From DATFDN01 sp049591635 (lineage in GTDB: Bacteria; Pseudomonadota; Alphaproteobacteria; Acetobacterales; Acetobacteraceae): a DNA stretch of 21,168 nt. The stretch is from positions 1 through 21,168 of the forward strand of contig JBAWFF010000388.1 in assembly GCA_049591635.1 (NCBI GenBank). The letters are read 5' to 3'. Within the stretch, counting starts at the first letter, position 1, and each line of letters begins with the position of its first letter. Below are positions 1-8,277 of the stretch, one piece after another. A program made the position numbers and the translations under genes. The notes under the pieces are model-generated. The model ran no database searches. It had not been told where the DNA came from and saw nothing but the letters and a program-made list of their open reading frames with translations.

Positions 1-1
1 G

Positions 2-1048
2 GCCGATGCGCCGGCGTTCCGTAACCGGCAGGCGCGGGCGCGGGTGGCGGGACGCCATCTCGGCATCGGGCTGTCCACCTTCTGCGAGCGCACCGGCTAC
101 GGCTCGCCGGCGTTCGCCGCGCGCGGCATGGACGTGACGCCGGGCTGGGAGACCGTGCGGATCGCGATGGACCCCTCGGGCGCGGTAGAGGCGCGGATCG
201 GCGCTTCCCCCCACGGCCAGGGACTGGAGACGGCGCTCGCGCAGGTCATCGCCGACGAATTGGGCGTGACGCCCGGCGCCGTCCGGGTGATCCACGGTGA
301 CACCGACAACACGCCGTACGGCTGGGGTACCTTCGCGAGCCGCTCGCTGGTGATCGCCGGCGGCGCCTCGCTGCTGGCGGCGCGCAAGGTGCGCGCGAAA
401 CTGTTGACGATCGCGGCGACGATGCTGGAGGCCGACGCCGCCGACATCACGTTGGGCGACGGCGCGGCGCGGATCGCCGGGACCGACCGGGCGATCCCGA
501 TCGCGACGCTGGCGCGCGCGTCCTACCACCAGGCGCACCGCTTCGAGATCGAGCCGGGGCTTGGGGAAAGCGCGACTTATGATCCGGCGGGCACATTCTC
601 CAACGCGTGCCACCTCGCGATCGTGGAGGTGGATGTCGAGACCTGCGCGGTGTCGGTTGAGCGCTTCATCGTCGCCGAGGATGCTGGGCGGCTGATCAAT
701 CCGATGATCGTGGACGGCCAGATCAGGGGCGGCGTGGCCCAGGGCATCGCCAACGCGCTGCTGGAGGAGATCGTCTACACCGACGCGGGCGACCCGCTTA
801 GCACCTCGTTCGCCGACTTCCTGCTGCCGACGGTCCGCGAGATTCCCCGGATCGAGATCGCCCACCTCGAAACCGCCGCCACGCCGTCGATCACCGCGGC
901 GAAGGGGCTGGGTGAGGGCGGCGCGATCGGGGCGCCGGCGGCGGTGCTGAACGCGATCAACGACGCGCTGGCTCCGTTCGGCGCGGAGATCGACGAGATG
1001 CCGGCGACACCGGCGCGCATCCATGCGGCGCTGCGGGCCGCGGCATGA
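2..1048 (+). CDS. Xanthine dehydrogenase/CoxL-family molybdopterin-binding large subunit (5' truncated)
   Basis: This is the C-terminal ~348 residues of a molybdenum hydroxylase catalytic subunit; the reading frame is open from the window edge, so the N-terminal half lies upstream (family members are usually 700-800 residues). Visible hallmarks are a cofactor-binding segment with SPHGQG and, near the C-terminus, GLGEGGAIGAPA, whose Glu matches the catalytic base conserved in xanthine dehydrogenase, CO dehydrogenase and nicotinate hydroxylase families. Such enzymes hydroxylate a carbon next to a ring nitrogen using water. No cytochrome c domain follows at the C-terminus, unlike NicB-type subunits. 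The stop overlaps the start of the [2Fe-2S] subunit (ATGA), so the two are translationally coupled. The downstream enamidase suggests a pyridine-like N-heterocycle as substrate; this is inferred, and the exact substrate cannot be read. Confidence 0.9.
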   Translation, partial: ADAPAFRNRQARARVAGRHLGIGLSTFCERTGYGSPAFAARGMDVTPGWETVRIAMDPSGAVEARIGASPHGQGLETALAQVIADELGVTPGAVRVIHGDTDNTPYGWGTFASRSLVIAGGASLLAARKVRAKLLTIAATMLEADAADITLGDGAARIAGTDRAIPIATLARASYHQAHRFEIEPGLGESATYDPAGTFSNACHLAIVEVDVETCAVSVERFIVAEDAGRLINPMIVDGQIRGGVAQGIANALLEEIVYTDAGDPLSTSFADFLLPTVREIPRIEIAHLETAATPSITAAKGLGEGGAIGAPAAVLNAINDALAPFGAEIDEMPATPARIHAALRAAA

Positions 1049-1518
1049 AGCTTACGCTCGACATCAACGGCATGACGCACCGCATCGAGGTCGAGGCGCG
1101 CGATACCTTGGCCGATGCCATCCGCCGGGAATGCGGCCTGACCGGCACGCATGTCGGCTGTGAACACGGCATCTGTGGCGCCTGCACCGTCATTGTCGGG
1201 GGCGATGCCGTGCGGTCCTGCCTGATGTTCGCGGTGCAGGCCGAGGGTCAACCGATCCGCACCGTCGAGGGTCTCGCGCCGCCGGACGGGTTTCATCCGT
1301 TGCAGACGGCGTTCATGGCGCATCACGGCCTGCAATGCGGCTTCTGCACGCCCGGCTTCCTGATGCTCGCGGCCGCCGCGCTGGAGCGCGATCCGCACGC
1401 CTCCGACGCGGCACTTCTCGATGCGCTGTCGGCCAATCTTTGCCGTTGCACCGGCTATCAGGGCATCATCGATGCCGTGCTCGCCACGGCGCGCGCGATG
1501 CGATCAAACGGAGATTGA
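1045..1518 (+). CDS. [2Fe-2S] small subunit of the Mo hydroxylase (CoxS/NicA-like)
   Basis: This 157-residue protein carries electrons away from the molybdenum centre. It has the two-cluster layout of the family: a plant-type ferredoxin domain with Cys39, Cys44, Cys47 and Cys59 (CEHGICGAC segment), and a C-terminal helical domain with Cys98, Cys101, Cys133 and Cys135 (CGFC and CRC motifs). All eight cluster ligands are present and the length is typical. Its ATG overlaps the stop of the large subunit. No FAD-binding (CoxM-like) subunit is seen beside it, so electrons may go to a cytochrome or to a flavoprotein subunit encoded upstream of the window. Confidence 0.93.
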   Translation: MKLTLDINGMTHRIEVEARDTLADAIRRECGLTGTHVGCEHGICGACTVIVGGDAVRSCLMFAVQAEGQPIRTVEGLAPPDGFHPLQTAFMAHHGLQCGFCTPGFLMLAAAALERDPHASDAALLDALSANLCRCTGYQGIIDAVLATARAMRSNGD

Positions 1519-1522
1519 GGCG

Positions 1523-2719
1523 ATGGCTCTTGCCGCCGGACCGGAGAAGCAGGTCGGAAAACTCGTCATCCGCAACATCGGGTTGCTGCTGTCGGGGAAG
1601 CTCGAGGCGCCGCTCCTCGACTCCGACACTGTCGTCGCCGAAGCCGGCCGCGTCGTCGCCGTCGGCCGCGCCGCCGATTGCGACACCGATGGCGCGCGCG
1701 TGGTGATCGACGCGCACGGATGCGCGCTCGCTCCCGGCCTGATCGACAGCCATGTGCATCCGGTGCTCGGCGACTGGACGCCGCGGCAGAACCAGATCGG
1801 CTGGATCGAGAGCTGCCTCAACGGCGGCGTCACCACGATGATCTCGGCGGGCGAGGTCCACACGCCGGGGCGGCCGCGCGACGTGATCGGCGTGAAGGCG
1901 CTCGCGATCGCCGCGCAGCGCGCCTACGAGAATTTCCGCCCGGCCGGGGTGAAGGTGCTTGCCGGCGCGCCGGTGCTGGAGAACGGCATGGAGGAGAGCG
2001 ACTTCGCCGAACTCGCGCGCGGCGGGGTGAAGCTGCTCGGCGAGGTCGGGCTCGGCAGCGTGAAGGCAGGCGACGAAGCGCGGCGCATGGTGGCGTGGGC
2101 CCGCAAGCACGGCATTCAGAGCACCATCCACACCGGCGGCCCGAGCGTCCCCGGATCGGGCTATATCGACGCCGACACGGTGCTGGAGGCGGACGCCGAC
2201 ATCATCGGCCACATCAACGGCGGGCACACCGCCTTGCCGCCGATGCAGATACGTTGCCTGTGCGAGCGCTGCCATCGCGGCATCGAGATCGTGCACAACG
2301 GCAACGAACTGGCCGGCCTGACGGCGCTGCGTTTCGCCAAGGAGTTGGGGCAGCTTGAGCGTGTGATCCTGGGCACCGACAGCCCGGCGGGATCGGGCGT
2401 GCAGCCGCTGGGGATCTTGCGGACCATCGCGCTGCTGTCCTCGCTCGGCGACACGCCGGCCGAACAGGTCTTCGCCTGCGCCACCGGCAACACGGCGCGG
2501 ATGCGCGCACTCGACTGCGGCATCATCGAGGCGGGGCGTGCGGCGGATTTCGTGCTGATGGACCGCGCGCAGCATTCGTCGGGCTCAGACCTGCTCGACA
2601 GCGTCCGCAAGGGCGACCTGCCGGGGATCGGCATGGTGGTGATCGACGGCATCGTCCGCTGCGGGCGCAGCCGCAATACGCCGCCGGCGGAGCGTGTGCC
2701 GGAGGTAGACGGGCATTGA
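1523..2719 (+). CDS. ena: Enamidase-type amidohydrolase (6-oxo-tetrahydronicotinate amidohydrolase-like)
   Basis: 398-residue amidohydrolase that resembles, along its whole length, the enamidase of Eubacterium barkeri nicotinate fermentation, as recalled from that family. The shared blocks are an N-terminal NIG..SG segment, GGVTTMISAG, RPAGVKV, GEVGLG, HTGG.S.PGS, HINGG, the run PLGILR, ATGN, and a C-terminal SRNTPPA. Probable metal ligands are the HVH pair His77/His79, bridging Glu174, His203, His230 and Asp286. Enamidase hydrolyses the ring C-N bond of a cyclic enamide (1,4,5,6-tetrahydro-6-oxonicotinate) to release ammonia and an open-chain acid. The ATG at 1523 is chosen because it sits just after the small-subunit stop; an in-frame extension to 1421 would only read through the small-subunit gene. 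The exact substrate is inferred, the family assignment is firm. Confidence 0.85.
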   Translation: MALAAGPEKQVGKLVIRNIGLLLSGKLEAPLLDSDTVVAEAGRVVAVGRAADCDTDGARVVIDAHGCALAPGLIDSHVHPVLGDWTPRQNQIGWIESCLNGGVTTMISAGEVHTPGRPRDVIGVKALAIAAQRAYENFRPAGVKVLAGAPVLENGMEESDFAELARGGVKLLGEVGLGSVKAGDEARRMVAWARKHGIQSTIHTGGPSVPGSGYIDADTVLEADADIIGHINGGHTALPPMQIRCLCERCHRGIEIVHNGNELAGLTALRFAKELGQLERVILGTDSPAGSGVQPLGILRTIALLSSLGDTPAEQVFACATGNTARMRALDCGIIEAGRAADFVLMDRAQHSSGSDLLDSVRKGDLPGIGMVVIDGIVRCGRSRNTPPAERVPEVDGH

Positions 2720-3132
2720 CCGCCTCCTACGTCCTCGAACGCCAGATCGGCTTCGTCCTGCGCCAGGTCAATCAGCGGCATCTCGCACTGTTCGGCGAGA
2801 TGATGGTCGCCGACCTGACGCCCACGCAGTTCTCCGCGATCGTCAAGCTTCGCGAGCATGGGTCGTGCTCGCAGAACCGTCTCGGGCGCCTGACCGCGAT
2901 GGATGGCGCGACGATCAAGGGCGTGATCGACCGGCTGACCCGCCGCGGCCTCACGGAAACCAGCCCGGCCCCCGACGACGCACGGCTGCTGATGGTCTCG
3001 CTCACCGACGCCGGGCGGCGTCTCGCCGAGCAGGCCATTCCGCACGCGGCGCGCATCACCGAAGCGACGCTGGCGCCCCTTTCGGCCGGCGAACAAGCCC
3101 GGCTTCTGGCGCTTCTCGACAAGCTCAGATAG
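2716..3132 (+). CDS. MarR-family transcriptional regulator
   Basis: 138-residue winged-helix regulator. The N-terminal helices, the DLTPTQFSAIVKL segment entering the helix-turn-helix (about 34-80), the recognition-helix region with TIKGVIDRLTRRGL, and the wing with PDDARLLMVSLTDAGR are all typical of MarR dimers. It begins with TTG overlapping the enamidase stop (ATTGA), so it is co-translated with the enzymes it probably controls. MarR proteins usually release their operator on binding an aromatic ligand, which fits a heterocycle catabolic operon, though the operator should lie upstream of the window. The TTG start is the least certain point; no ATG is available near the N-terminus. Confidence 0.88.
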   Translation: MTASYVLERQIGFVLRQVNQRHLALFGEMMVADLTPTQFSAIVKLREHGSCSQNRLGRLTAMDGATIKGVIDRLTRRGLTETSPAPDDARLLMVSLTDAGRRLAEQAIPHAARITEATLAPLSAGEQARLLALLDKLR

Positions 3133-3141
3133 AGACCGACC

Positions 3142-3708
3142 ATGATCCGCAAGCTGATAACGATCGTCGAGGAAACCCGTACCGAAGTCGGCCGCGACAT
3201 CGCACCGCCGACCCGCAAGGCGGCCGCGATCGCCGTCATCGCCAACCCGTTCGCCGGTCGCTATGTCGAGGACCTGTCGGAGTTGATCGGTATCGGCGAG
3301 CGGCTCGGCGGGATGCTCGGCGAACGCGCCGTCGCCGCGCTCGGCGGTGCGGCGCAGAGCTACGGCAAGGCCGCCATCGTCGGCGAGGATGGCGAGCTGG
3401 AGCACGCCGCGGCGATCCTGCATCCGAAGCTCGGCGGCCCACTGCGCAAGGCCGTGGAAACCGGGGCCGCGCTGATCCCGAGCGCCAAGAAACGCGGCGG
3501 CATGGGGAGCGCGATCGACGTGCCGCTCGGCCACAAGGACGCGGCGTTCGTGCGCAGCCATTTCGACGCGATGGAGATCCGCGTGTCCGACGCACCGCGC
3601 CGTGACGAGATCGTCGTCGCCATCGTCGTCACCGATTCAGGCCGCCCGCTGCCCCGCATCGGCGGGCTGACGGCGGACAAGATCGAAGGCAAGGACGGGC
3701 TGCGCTGA
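3142..3708 (+). CDS. DUF1185 / amino acid synthesis (AA_synth) family protein
   Basis: 188-residue protein of the family named 'amino acid synthesis' (Pfam AA_synth, formerly DUF1185), recognised from its N-terminal ..IRKLITIVEET segment, the AAIAVIANPFAGRYVEDL block, the central GKAAIVGEDGELEHAAAILHP block and the SAKKRGGMGSAIDVPLGHKDAAFVRSHFD block. No biochemical function for the family is known to me with confidence; the Pfam name does not prove a role in amino-acid biosynthesis. It starts 9 nt after the MarR stop and precedes the transporter, so it probably acts in the same pathway, for example on a ring-opening product. That is inference from position only. Confidence 0.85.
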   Translation: MIRKLITIVEETRTEVGRDIAPPTRKAAAIAVIANPFAGRYVEDLSELIGIGERLGGMLGERAVAALGGAAQSYGKAAIVGEDGELEHAAAILHPKLGGPLRKAVETGAALIPSAKKRGGMGSAIDVPLGHKDAAFVRSHFDAMEIRVSDAPRRDEIVVAIVVTDSGRPLPRIGGLTADKIEGKDGLR

Positions 3709-3722
3709 AGGGGAGAGCACAC

Positions 3723-4937
3723 ATGATCACAATCACGCGCCGCGCCGCGCTCGGCGGCACGGTGTCACTGTTGGCCGCGCCGGCGATCGTGCGCGCGCAA
3801 TCCACGAACCCGATCCGCATCGGCGAGATCAACAGCTATACCGCGATTCCCGCCTTCACCGTGCCCTATCGCAAGGGCTGGCAGATGGCCGTCGACGAGG
3901 TGAACGCCAAGGGCGGCGCGCTCGGCCGCAAGATCGAGGTCATCTCCCGTGACGACGCCGGCAAGCCGCCCGACGCGATCCGTCTCGCGGGCGAGTTGGT
4001 GAACGATCAGAAGGTCGACCTGCTGGCCGGCGGGTTCCTGTCGAACATCGGTCTGGCACTGTCCGATTACGCGTTGCACGCCAACAAGCTGTACGTCGCC
4101 GGCGAGCCGCTGGGCGACGCGCTGGTATGGTCGGACGGCAACAAGACGTGCTTCCGCCTGCGCCCATCCACCTACATGCAGGTGGCGATGCTGATCCAGG
4201 ATGCCGCGGCGCTGAAGGCGACGCGCTGGGCGACAGTGGCGCCGAACTACGAATATGGCCAATCCGCCGTGAAATGGTTCAAGCAGCTGCTCGCCGCCAA
4301 GCAGCCCGGCGCCACCTTCGTCGCCGAGCAATGGCCGGCGCTCGGCCATATCGACGCCGGCGCGACGGTGGAGGCGCTGGCGGCGGCGAAACCCGACGCG
4401 CTGTTCAACGTGACCTTCGGTGCCGACCTGACCAATTTCGTACGCCAAGGCAACACGCGCGGCCTGTTTGAGAACCGCCCCGTCGTCTCCCTGCTGACCG
4501 GGGAACCGGAATATCTCGATCCGCTGGGTGCCGAGACGCCGCCTGGCTGGATCGTCACCGGCTATCCGGGCGTGCAGGACAAGGCGGCCGGAAACGCGGC
4601 GTTCGTGCGAGCGTATCAGACCCGTTTCAACGAGTCCCCGCGCATGGGCTCGGTGGTCGGCTACACGCTGATCAACTCGATCGTCGCCGGGCTTACCGCC
4701 TCGGGCGGGACGTCGACCGACCAGATGGTGAAGGGCTTCGCCGGCGCCAAGTTCGACACCCCGTTCGGTCCGGCGATGTACCGCGCGATCGATCACCAGA
4801 GCACGATGGGAACCTTCGTCGGCAAGCTCGCGCTGCGGGACGGCAAGGGCGTGATGGTGGATTGGCACTACGTCGATGGCGCTTCGGTCATGCCGTCGGA
4901 CGCGGAGGTGCGGAAGCTCCGGCCCAACGCGGGGTGA
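3723..4937 (+). CDS. ABC transporter substrate-binding protein, branched-chain-amino-acid type, Tat-exported
   Basis: 404-residue periplasmic binding protein (Peripla_BP_6 / LivJ type). The N-terminus has a twin-arginine motif (T-R6-R7-A-A-L) followed by a hydrophobic stretch and a likely signal peptidase site after Ala25 (VRA/QS). The mature part starts with IRIGEIN and contains YRKGWQMAVDEVNAKGGALGRKIEVISRDD-type sequence, typical of the fold's first lobe. A GGGAGA ribosome-binding site lies a few bases before the ATG. It is encoded directly upstream of the permease (GTGA overlap), so it feeds that importer. In this family the ligand is often an aromatic or short acid and not leucine; here a heterocycle is likely from context. 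Confidence 0.92.
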   Translation: MITITRRAALGGTVSLLAAPAIVRAQSTNPIRIGEINSYTAIPAFTVPYRKGWQMAVDEVNAKGGALGRKIEVISRDDAGKPPDAIRLAGELVNDQKVDLLAGGFLSNIGLALSDYALHANKLYVAGEPLGDALVWSDGNKTCFRLRPSTYMQVAMLIQDAAALKATRWATVAPNYEYGQSAVKWFKQLLAAKQPGATFVAEQWPALGHIDAGATVEALAAAKPDALFNVTFGADLTNFVRQGNTRGLFENRPVVSLLTGEPEYLDPLGAETPPGWIVTGYPGVQDKAAGNAAFVRAYQTRFNESPRMGSVVGYTLINSIVAGLTASGGTSTDQMVKGFAGAKFDTPFGPAMYRAIDHQSTMGTFVGKLALRDGKGVMVDWHYVDGASVMPSDAEVRKLRPNAG

Positions 4938-6772
4938 GCTTTGTCATCATCCAGGGCCTGACCGGGCTCGCGAGTGCCTCGTCGCTGTTCCTGGTCGCCG
5001 CCGGCCTGACGGTGATCTTCGGCGTCACCCGCGTGGTGAACTTCGCGCACGGCAGCCTCTACATGCTTGGCGCCTATATCGGCGTCACGATCCTTCGCCA
5101 TCTGCCGGGTACGCAATGGGGGTTCGTCCTCGGCGTCATCGCCGCCTCGCTCGCGGTGGGATTGCTCGGCGTGGTGATGGAGATCGGGCTGCTGCGCCGC
5201 ATCTATCGCTCCCCGCCATTGTTTCAGTTGCTGGCGACGTTCGGCGTGGTGCTGATCGTGCAAGACCTGGCGCAGCGCATCTGGGGGCCCAGCGATCTCT
5301 CCTTGCCCCGCCCACCCTGGCTGCGCGGCTTCGTCGTCATCGTCGGCAGCCGCTTCCCGGTCTACGACCTCGTCCTGATCGCCATCGGGCCGCTGGTGCT
5401 GACGGCATTGTGGCTTCTGCTGACCCGTACACGTTGGGGCACGCTGGTGCGCGCGGCGACCCAGGACCGGGAGATGGTCGGCGCGCTCGGCGTTGATCAG
5501 CGCTGGCTGTTCACTTCGGTCTTCGCGCTTGGCGCGGCGCTCGCGGGTCTCGGCGGCGCGCTGGCGCTGCCCGACCAGTCGGCCAATCTGCAAATGGATC
5601 TGGGTGCCATCACCGATGCCTTCGTGATCGTGGTGGTGGGCGGGTTGGGCAGCCTGCCGGGTGCCTATCTCGCGGCGTTGCTGATCGCGCTGCTCCAAGC
5701 GTACGGCATCGTGCTGGTGCCGCGCGCCACGCTGATCCTCGCCTTCGCGGTGATGGCGGTCGTGCTGATGGCGCGGCCCAACGGCTTGCTGGGACGGCCC
5801 CTGGTCGAGGCGCGCATGGTCGGCGGGGTGGCACCGGTGGTGCGCCCGGCGCCGCTCGCCGCCCGCGTGCTCGGCGCGCTCGTCTTGGCGGCGGCGATCG
5901 CGGCACCGTTCTATGTCGGTTCCTACGGATTGTCGGTACTGACGGAGGCGGTGGTCGCGATCCTGTTCGCCGCCAGCTTGCACTTCGTCATGGGGCCGGG
6001 AGGAATGCCGAGCTTCGGCCACGCCGCGTGGTTCGGCCTCGGCGCTTATGCCGCCGGGGTGATCGTGGTGGCGAAGGGGCCGATGCTGTTCGGGCTCGCG
6101 GCGGCACCGGTGTTGGCCGGGATCGTCGCCGCGCTACTCGCCTGGTTCACGGTACGGCTGTCGGGCATCTACCTCGCGATGATCACGCTCGCCTTCGCGC
6201 AGATCGTCTGGGCGGTCGCGTTCCAATGGGTCGAGGTTACCGGCGGCGATAACGGGATGCTGAACGTCTGGCCAGCGCGCTGGGCCGGCACCCCGGCGTC
6301 GTTTTACTGGCTCGCGCTCGGCCTTTGCATCGCGGCGACGTTGCTGCTGCGCCGCGTTTTGTATGCCCCGTTCGGCTATGCGTTGCGCGCGACGCGGGAT
6401 TCGCCGCGGCGGGCGGAGGCGATCGGACTGGACAATTCGCGGCTGCGCATCGTCGGGTTCGCGATCGCCGGTGCGGCCGCGGGGCTATCCGGCAGCGTGT
6501 TCGCATTCGGCAAGGGTAGCGTCTTCCCGTCCTATGCCGACATCCCGCGATCCGTCGACGCGCTTCTGATGGTGCTGCTGGGCGGCGTTCATACGATGGC
6601 CGGACCGATCGTCGGCGCGCTCGCGTACACCGGGCTTTACGACGTGCTGTTGCAGAGCACCGATCTGTGGCGTTTGGTTCTCGGGCTCGCGATCGTCGTG
6701 CTCGTCGTCGCGTTCCCGGAGGGGATCGTCGGCGCCGCGAATCGCGTATGGTTGCGCCGGCAACCAGCATGA
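4934..6772 (+). CDS. Fused LivH-LivM ABC transporter permease
   Basis: 612-residue inner-membrane permease that joins both branched-chain-type permeases in one chain. The first ~290 residues are LivH-like, with GLTVIFGVTRVVNFAHGSLYMLGAY near the start and VVVGGLGSLPGAYLAALLIALLQ late. The rest is LivM-like, with PSFGHAAWFGLGAYAAG, the YLAMITLAFAQIVW segment, and a RATRDSPRRAEAIGLD cytoplasmic loop that contacts the ATPases. The GTG at 4934 overlaps the binding-protein stop (GTGA); a longer frame from 4862 would only overlap the binding protein. Its stop overlaps the next ATG (ATGA). Many hydrophobic segments are visible across both halves and no break separates them, so this looks like a real fusion and not two genes. 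Confidence 0.92.
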   Translation: MSFVIIQGLTGLASASSLFLVAAGLTVIFGVTRVVNFAHGSLYMLGAYIGVTILRHLPGTQWGFVLGVIAASLAVGLLGVVMEIGLLRRIYRSPPLFQLLATFGVVLIVQDLAQRIWGPSDLSLPRPPWLRGFVVIVGSRFPVYDLVLIAIGPLVLTALWLLLTRTRWGTLVRAATQDREMVGALGVDQRWLFTSVFALGAALAGLGGALALPDQSANLQMDLGAITDAFVIVVVGGLGSLPGAYLAALLIALLQAYGIVLVPRATLILAFAVMAVVLMARPNGLLGRPLVEARMVGGVAPVVRPAPLAARVLGALVLAAAIAAPFYVGSYGLSVLTEAVVAILFAASLHFVMGPGGMPSFGHAAWFGLGAYAAGVIVVAKGPMLFGLAAAPVLAGIVAALLAWFTVRLSGIYLAMITLAFAQIVWAVAFQWVEVTGGDNGMLNVWPARWAGTPASFYWLALGLCIAATLLLRRVLYAPFGYALRATRDSPRRAEAIGLDNSRLRIVGFAIAGAAAGLSGSVFAFGKGSVFPSYADIPRSVDALLMVLLGGVHTMAGPIVGALAYTGLYDVLLQSTDLWRLVLGLAIVVLVVAFPEGIVGAANRVWLRRQPA

Positions 6773-7521
6773 GCGGCGCCCCGGTGCTCGAGGCGGCCGG
6801 ATTGGGAAAGTCGTTTGGCGGCGTACGCGTGGTGAACGACGTGTCCTTCGCCGTGGCCGAGGGCGAGATGCTCGCGCTGATCGGGCCGAACGGGGCCGGC
6901 AAGTCCACCTGCTTCAACATGATCGGCGGCCAGCTTCGCCCCGATACTGGGGAGGTGATGTTGCTCGGTCGCGCGATTGCTGGCCTCGCGCCGCGCGCGG
7001 TCTGCCGCTTGGGCGTCGGGCGCACTTTCCAGGTGACCGAGACCTTCGCCTCGATGACGGTGCGCGAGAACGTGCAGATGGCGCTGATCGCGCGGGCAGG
7101 CCGTGCCTGGCGGTTCTGGCACGCCACCGCGCTGGAGGAGACCGACGAGGCCGACCGGCTGCTGGCCCAGGTGGGATTGGCGGCGCAGGCGGAGCGAGCC
7201 GGCGGCGTGCTGGCGTACGGCGATTTGAAGCGGCTCGATCTCGCGATGGCGCTGGCCAACCTGCCGTGCCTGCTGCTGATGGATGAACCGACCGCCGGCA
7301 TGGCGCCGGCCGAGCGCGGCGCGCTGATGCACCTGGTCCGCGACCTCGCCCATCAGCGCGGCCTCGCCGTGCTGTTCACCGAGCACGACATGGACGTGGT
7401 GTTCGGCGTCGCCGACCGCATCCTGGTGCTGAACCGGGGCGAGTTGATCGCCTCCGGTGAGGCCGAGGCGATCCGCCGCGATCCTCGCGTGCGCGAGGTC
7501 TATCTCGGAAGCGATGCGTGA
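6769..7521 (+). CDS. ABC transporter ATP-binding protein (LivG type)
   Basis: 250-residue ATPase of the branched-chain-type importer. Walker A is GPNGAGKST (about residues 39-47), the signature is the LivG-typical AYGDLKRLDLA in place of LSGGQ, and Walker B is LLLMDEPTAG with the H-loop in FTEHDMD. The Q-loop region has GRTFQVTETFASMTVRENV. The ATG at 6769 overlaps the permease stop and gives the normal N-terminus; an in-frame extension to 6667 would lie inside the permease gene and is not real. It forms the ATPase pair with the next gene. Confidence 0.93.
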   Translation: MSGAPVLEAAGLGKSFGGVRVVNDVSFAVAEGEMLALIGPNGAGKSTCFNMIGGQLRPDTGEVMLLGRAIAGLAPRAVCRLGVGRTFQVTETFASMTVRENVQMALIARAGRAWRFWHATALEETDEADRLLAQVGLAAQAERAGGVLAYGDLKRLDLAMALANLPCLLLMDEPTAGMAPAERGALMHLVRDLAHQRGLAVLFTEHDMDVVFGVADRILVLNRGELIASGEAEAIRRDPRVREVYLGSDA

Positions 7522-8222
7522 TGCTCGCGGTGCGTGGCCTCGACGCGCATTACGGCCGTGCCCAGGTATTGAACGATGTCGGCTTCGAAGTCGCGGAAGG
7601 CGAAGCGACGGTGCTGATCGGGCGCAACGGCGCCGGCAAGAGCAGCACCATGAAGGCGCTGATCGGGTTGCTGCGGCCTTCCGTCGGCTCCATCCGCTTC
7701 ATGGGGAACGAAATCGCGGGAGGCGAACCGCACCGCATTGCCCGCCTCGGGCTCGGCTACGTGCCGGAGGAACGGCGTATCTTCACCGAACTGACGGTGA
7801 TGGAAAATCTGAGCGTCGGGAGGCAGCCCGCCCGCGCCGGGCTGCCTCCCTGGACTCCGGAACGGCTGTTCGCGCTGTTTCCCAACCTCGGAGAGATGCG
7901 CGCGCGACAAGGCGGACGGATGAGCGGCGGGGAGCAGCAGATGCTGACCATCGCGCGCACGCTGATGGGCAATCCGCGGCTGATCCTGCTCGATGAGCCG
8001 AGCGAGGGCTTGTCGCCGCTGATCGTGGAGCAGATGGCCGCCGCGCTGGCGGCGCTGAAGCGCGACGGGATGACGATCCTGCTCGCCGAGCAAAACCTCC
8101 ACTTCGCCAAGCGTGTGGCGGACCATGCGGCGGTGATCGAGAAAGGCCACGTGGTGTGGGCGGGGACGATGGCGGCGCTGCTGGACGATGCCACGGTGCG
8201 GGATCGATATCTGGCGGTGTGA
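7518..8222 (+). CDS. ABC transporter ATP-binding protein (LivF type)
   Basis: 234-residue second ATPase of the importer. Walker A is GRNGAGKSS (about 35-43), the signature is MSGGEQQML, Walker B is LILLDEPSEGLSP and the H-loop region is replaced by the LivF-typical LAEQN. YVPEERRIF(TE)LTVMENL is the family's characteristic Q-loop segment. Start is either GTG 7518 (overlapping the upstream stop) or the adjacent ATG 7521; the two differ by one residue. This completes the transporter encoded from 3723 on. A truncated PotA-like reading frame follows 55 nt downstream. Confidence 0.93.
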   Translation: MMLAVRGLDAHYGRAQVLNDVGFEVAEGEATVLIGRNGAGKSSTMKALIGLLRPSVGSIRFMGNEIAGGEPHRIARLGLGYVPEERRIFTELTVMENLSVGRQPARAGLPPWTPERLFALFPNLGEMRARQGGRMSGGEQQMLTIARTLMGNPRLILLDEPSEGLSPLIVEQMAAALAALKRDGMTILLAEQNLHFAKRVADHAAVIEKGHVVWAGTMAALLDDATVRDRYLAV

Positions 8223-8277
8223 TGGCCGACGCCGTCGCGGTTGCCACCGCCCCGATTGCCGGTGCAAGCTTCCAATC

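Noticed and set aside
1466..2575. Long open frame on the minus strand opposite the enamidase gene
   Set aside because: It is Arg/Ala/His-rich, has no recognisable motif, and lies fully opposite a strongly supported gene; GC-rich codon bias produces such antisense frames.
2161..3561. 466-codon minus-strand open frame spanning three plus-strand genes
   Set aside because: It crosses the enamidase, MarR and DUF1185 genes in antisense and resembles no family; a composition artefact.
3765..6022. Two long minus-strand open frames opposite the binding protein and permease
   Set aside because: Both are antisense to genes with clear motifs and have low-complexity His/Arg/Gln-rich translations.
7200..7250. 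Degenerate ABC signature (AYGDLKRL in place of LSGGQ) in the LivG-type ATPase
   Set aside because: This is the normal form of the motif in LivG-type ATPases and not a defect.
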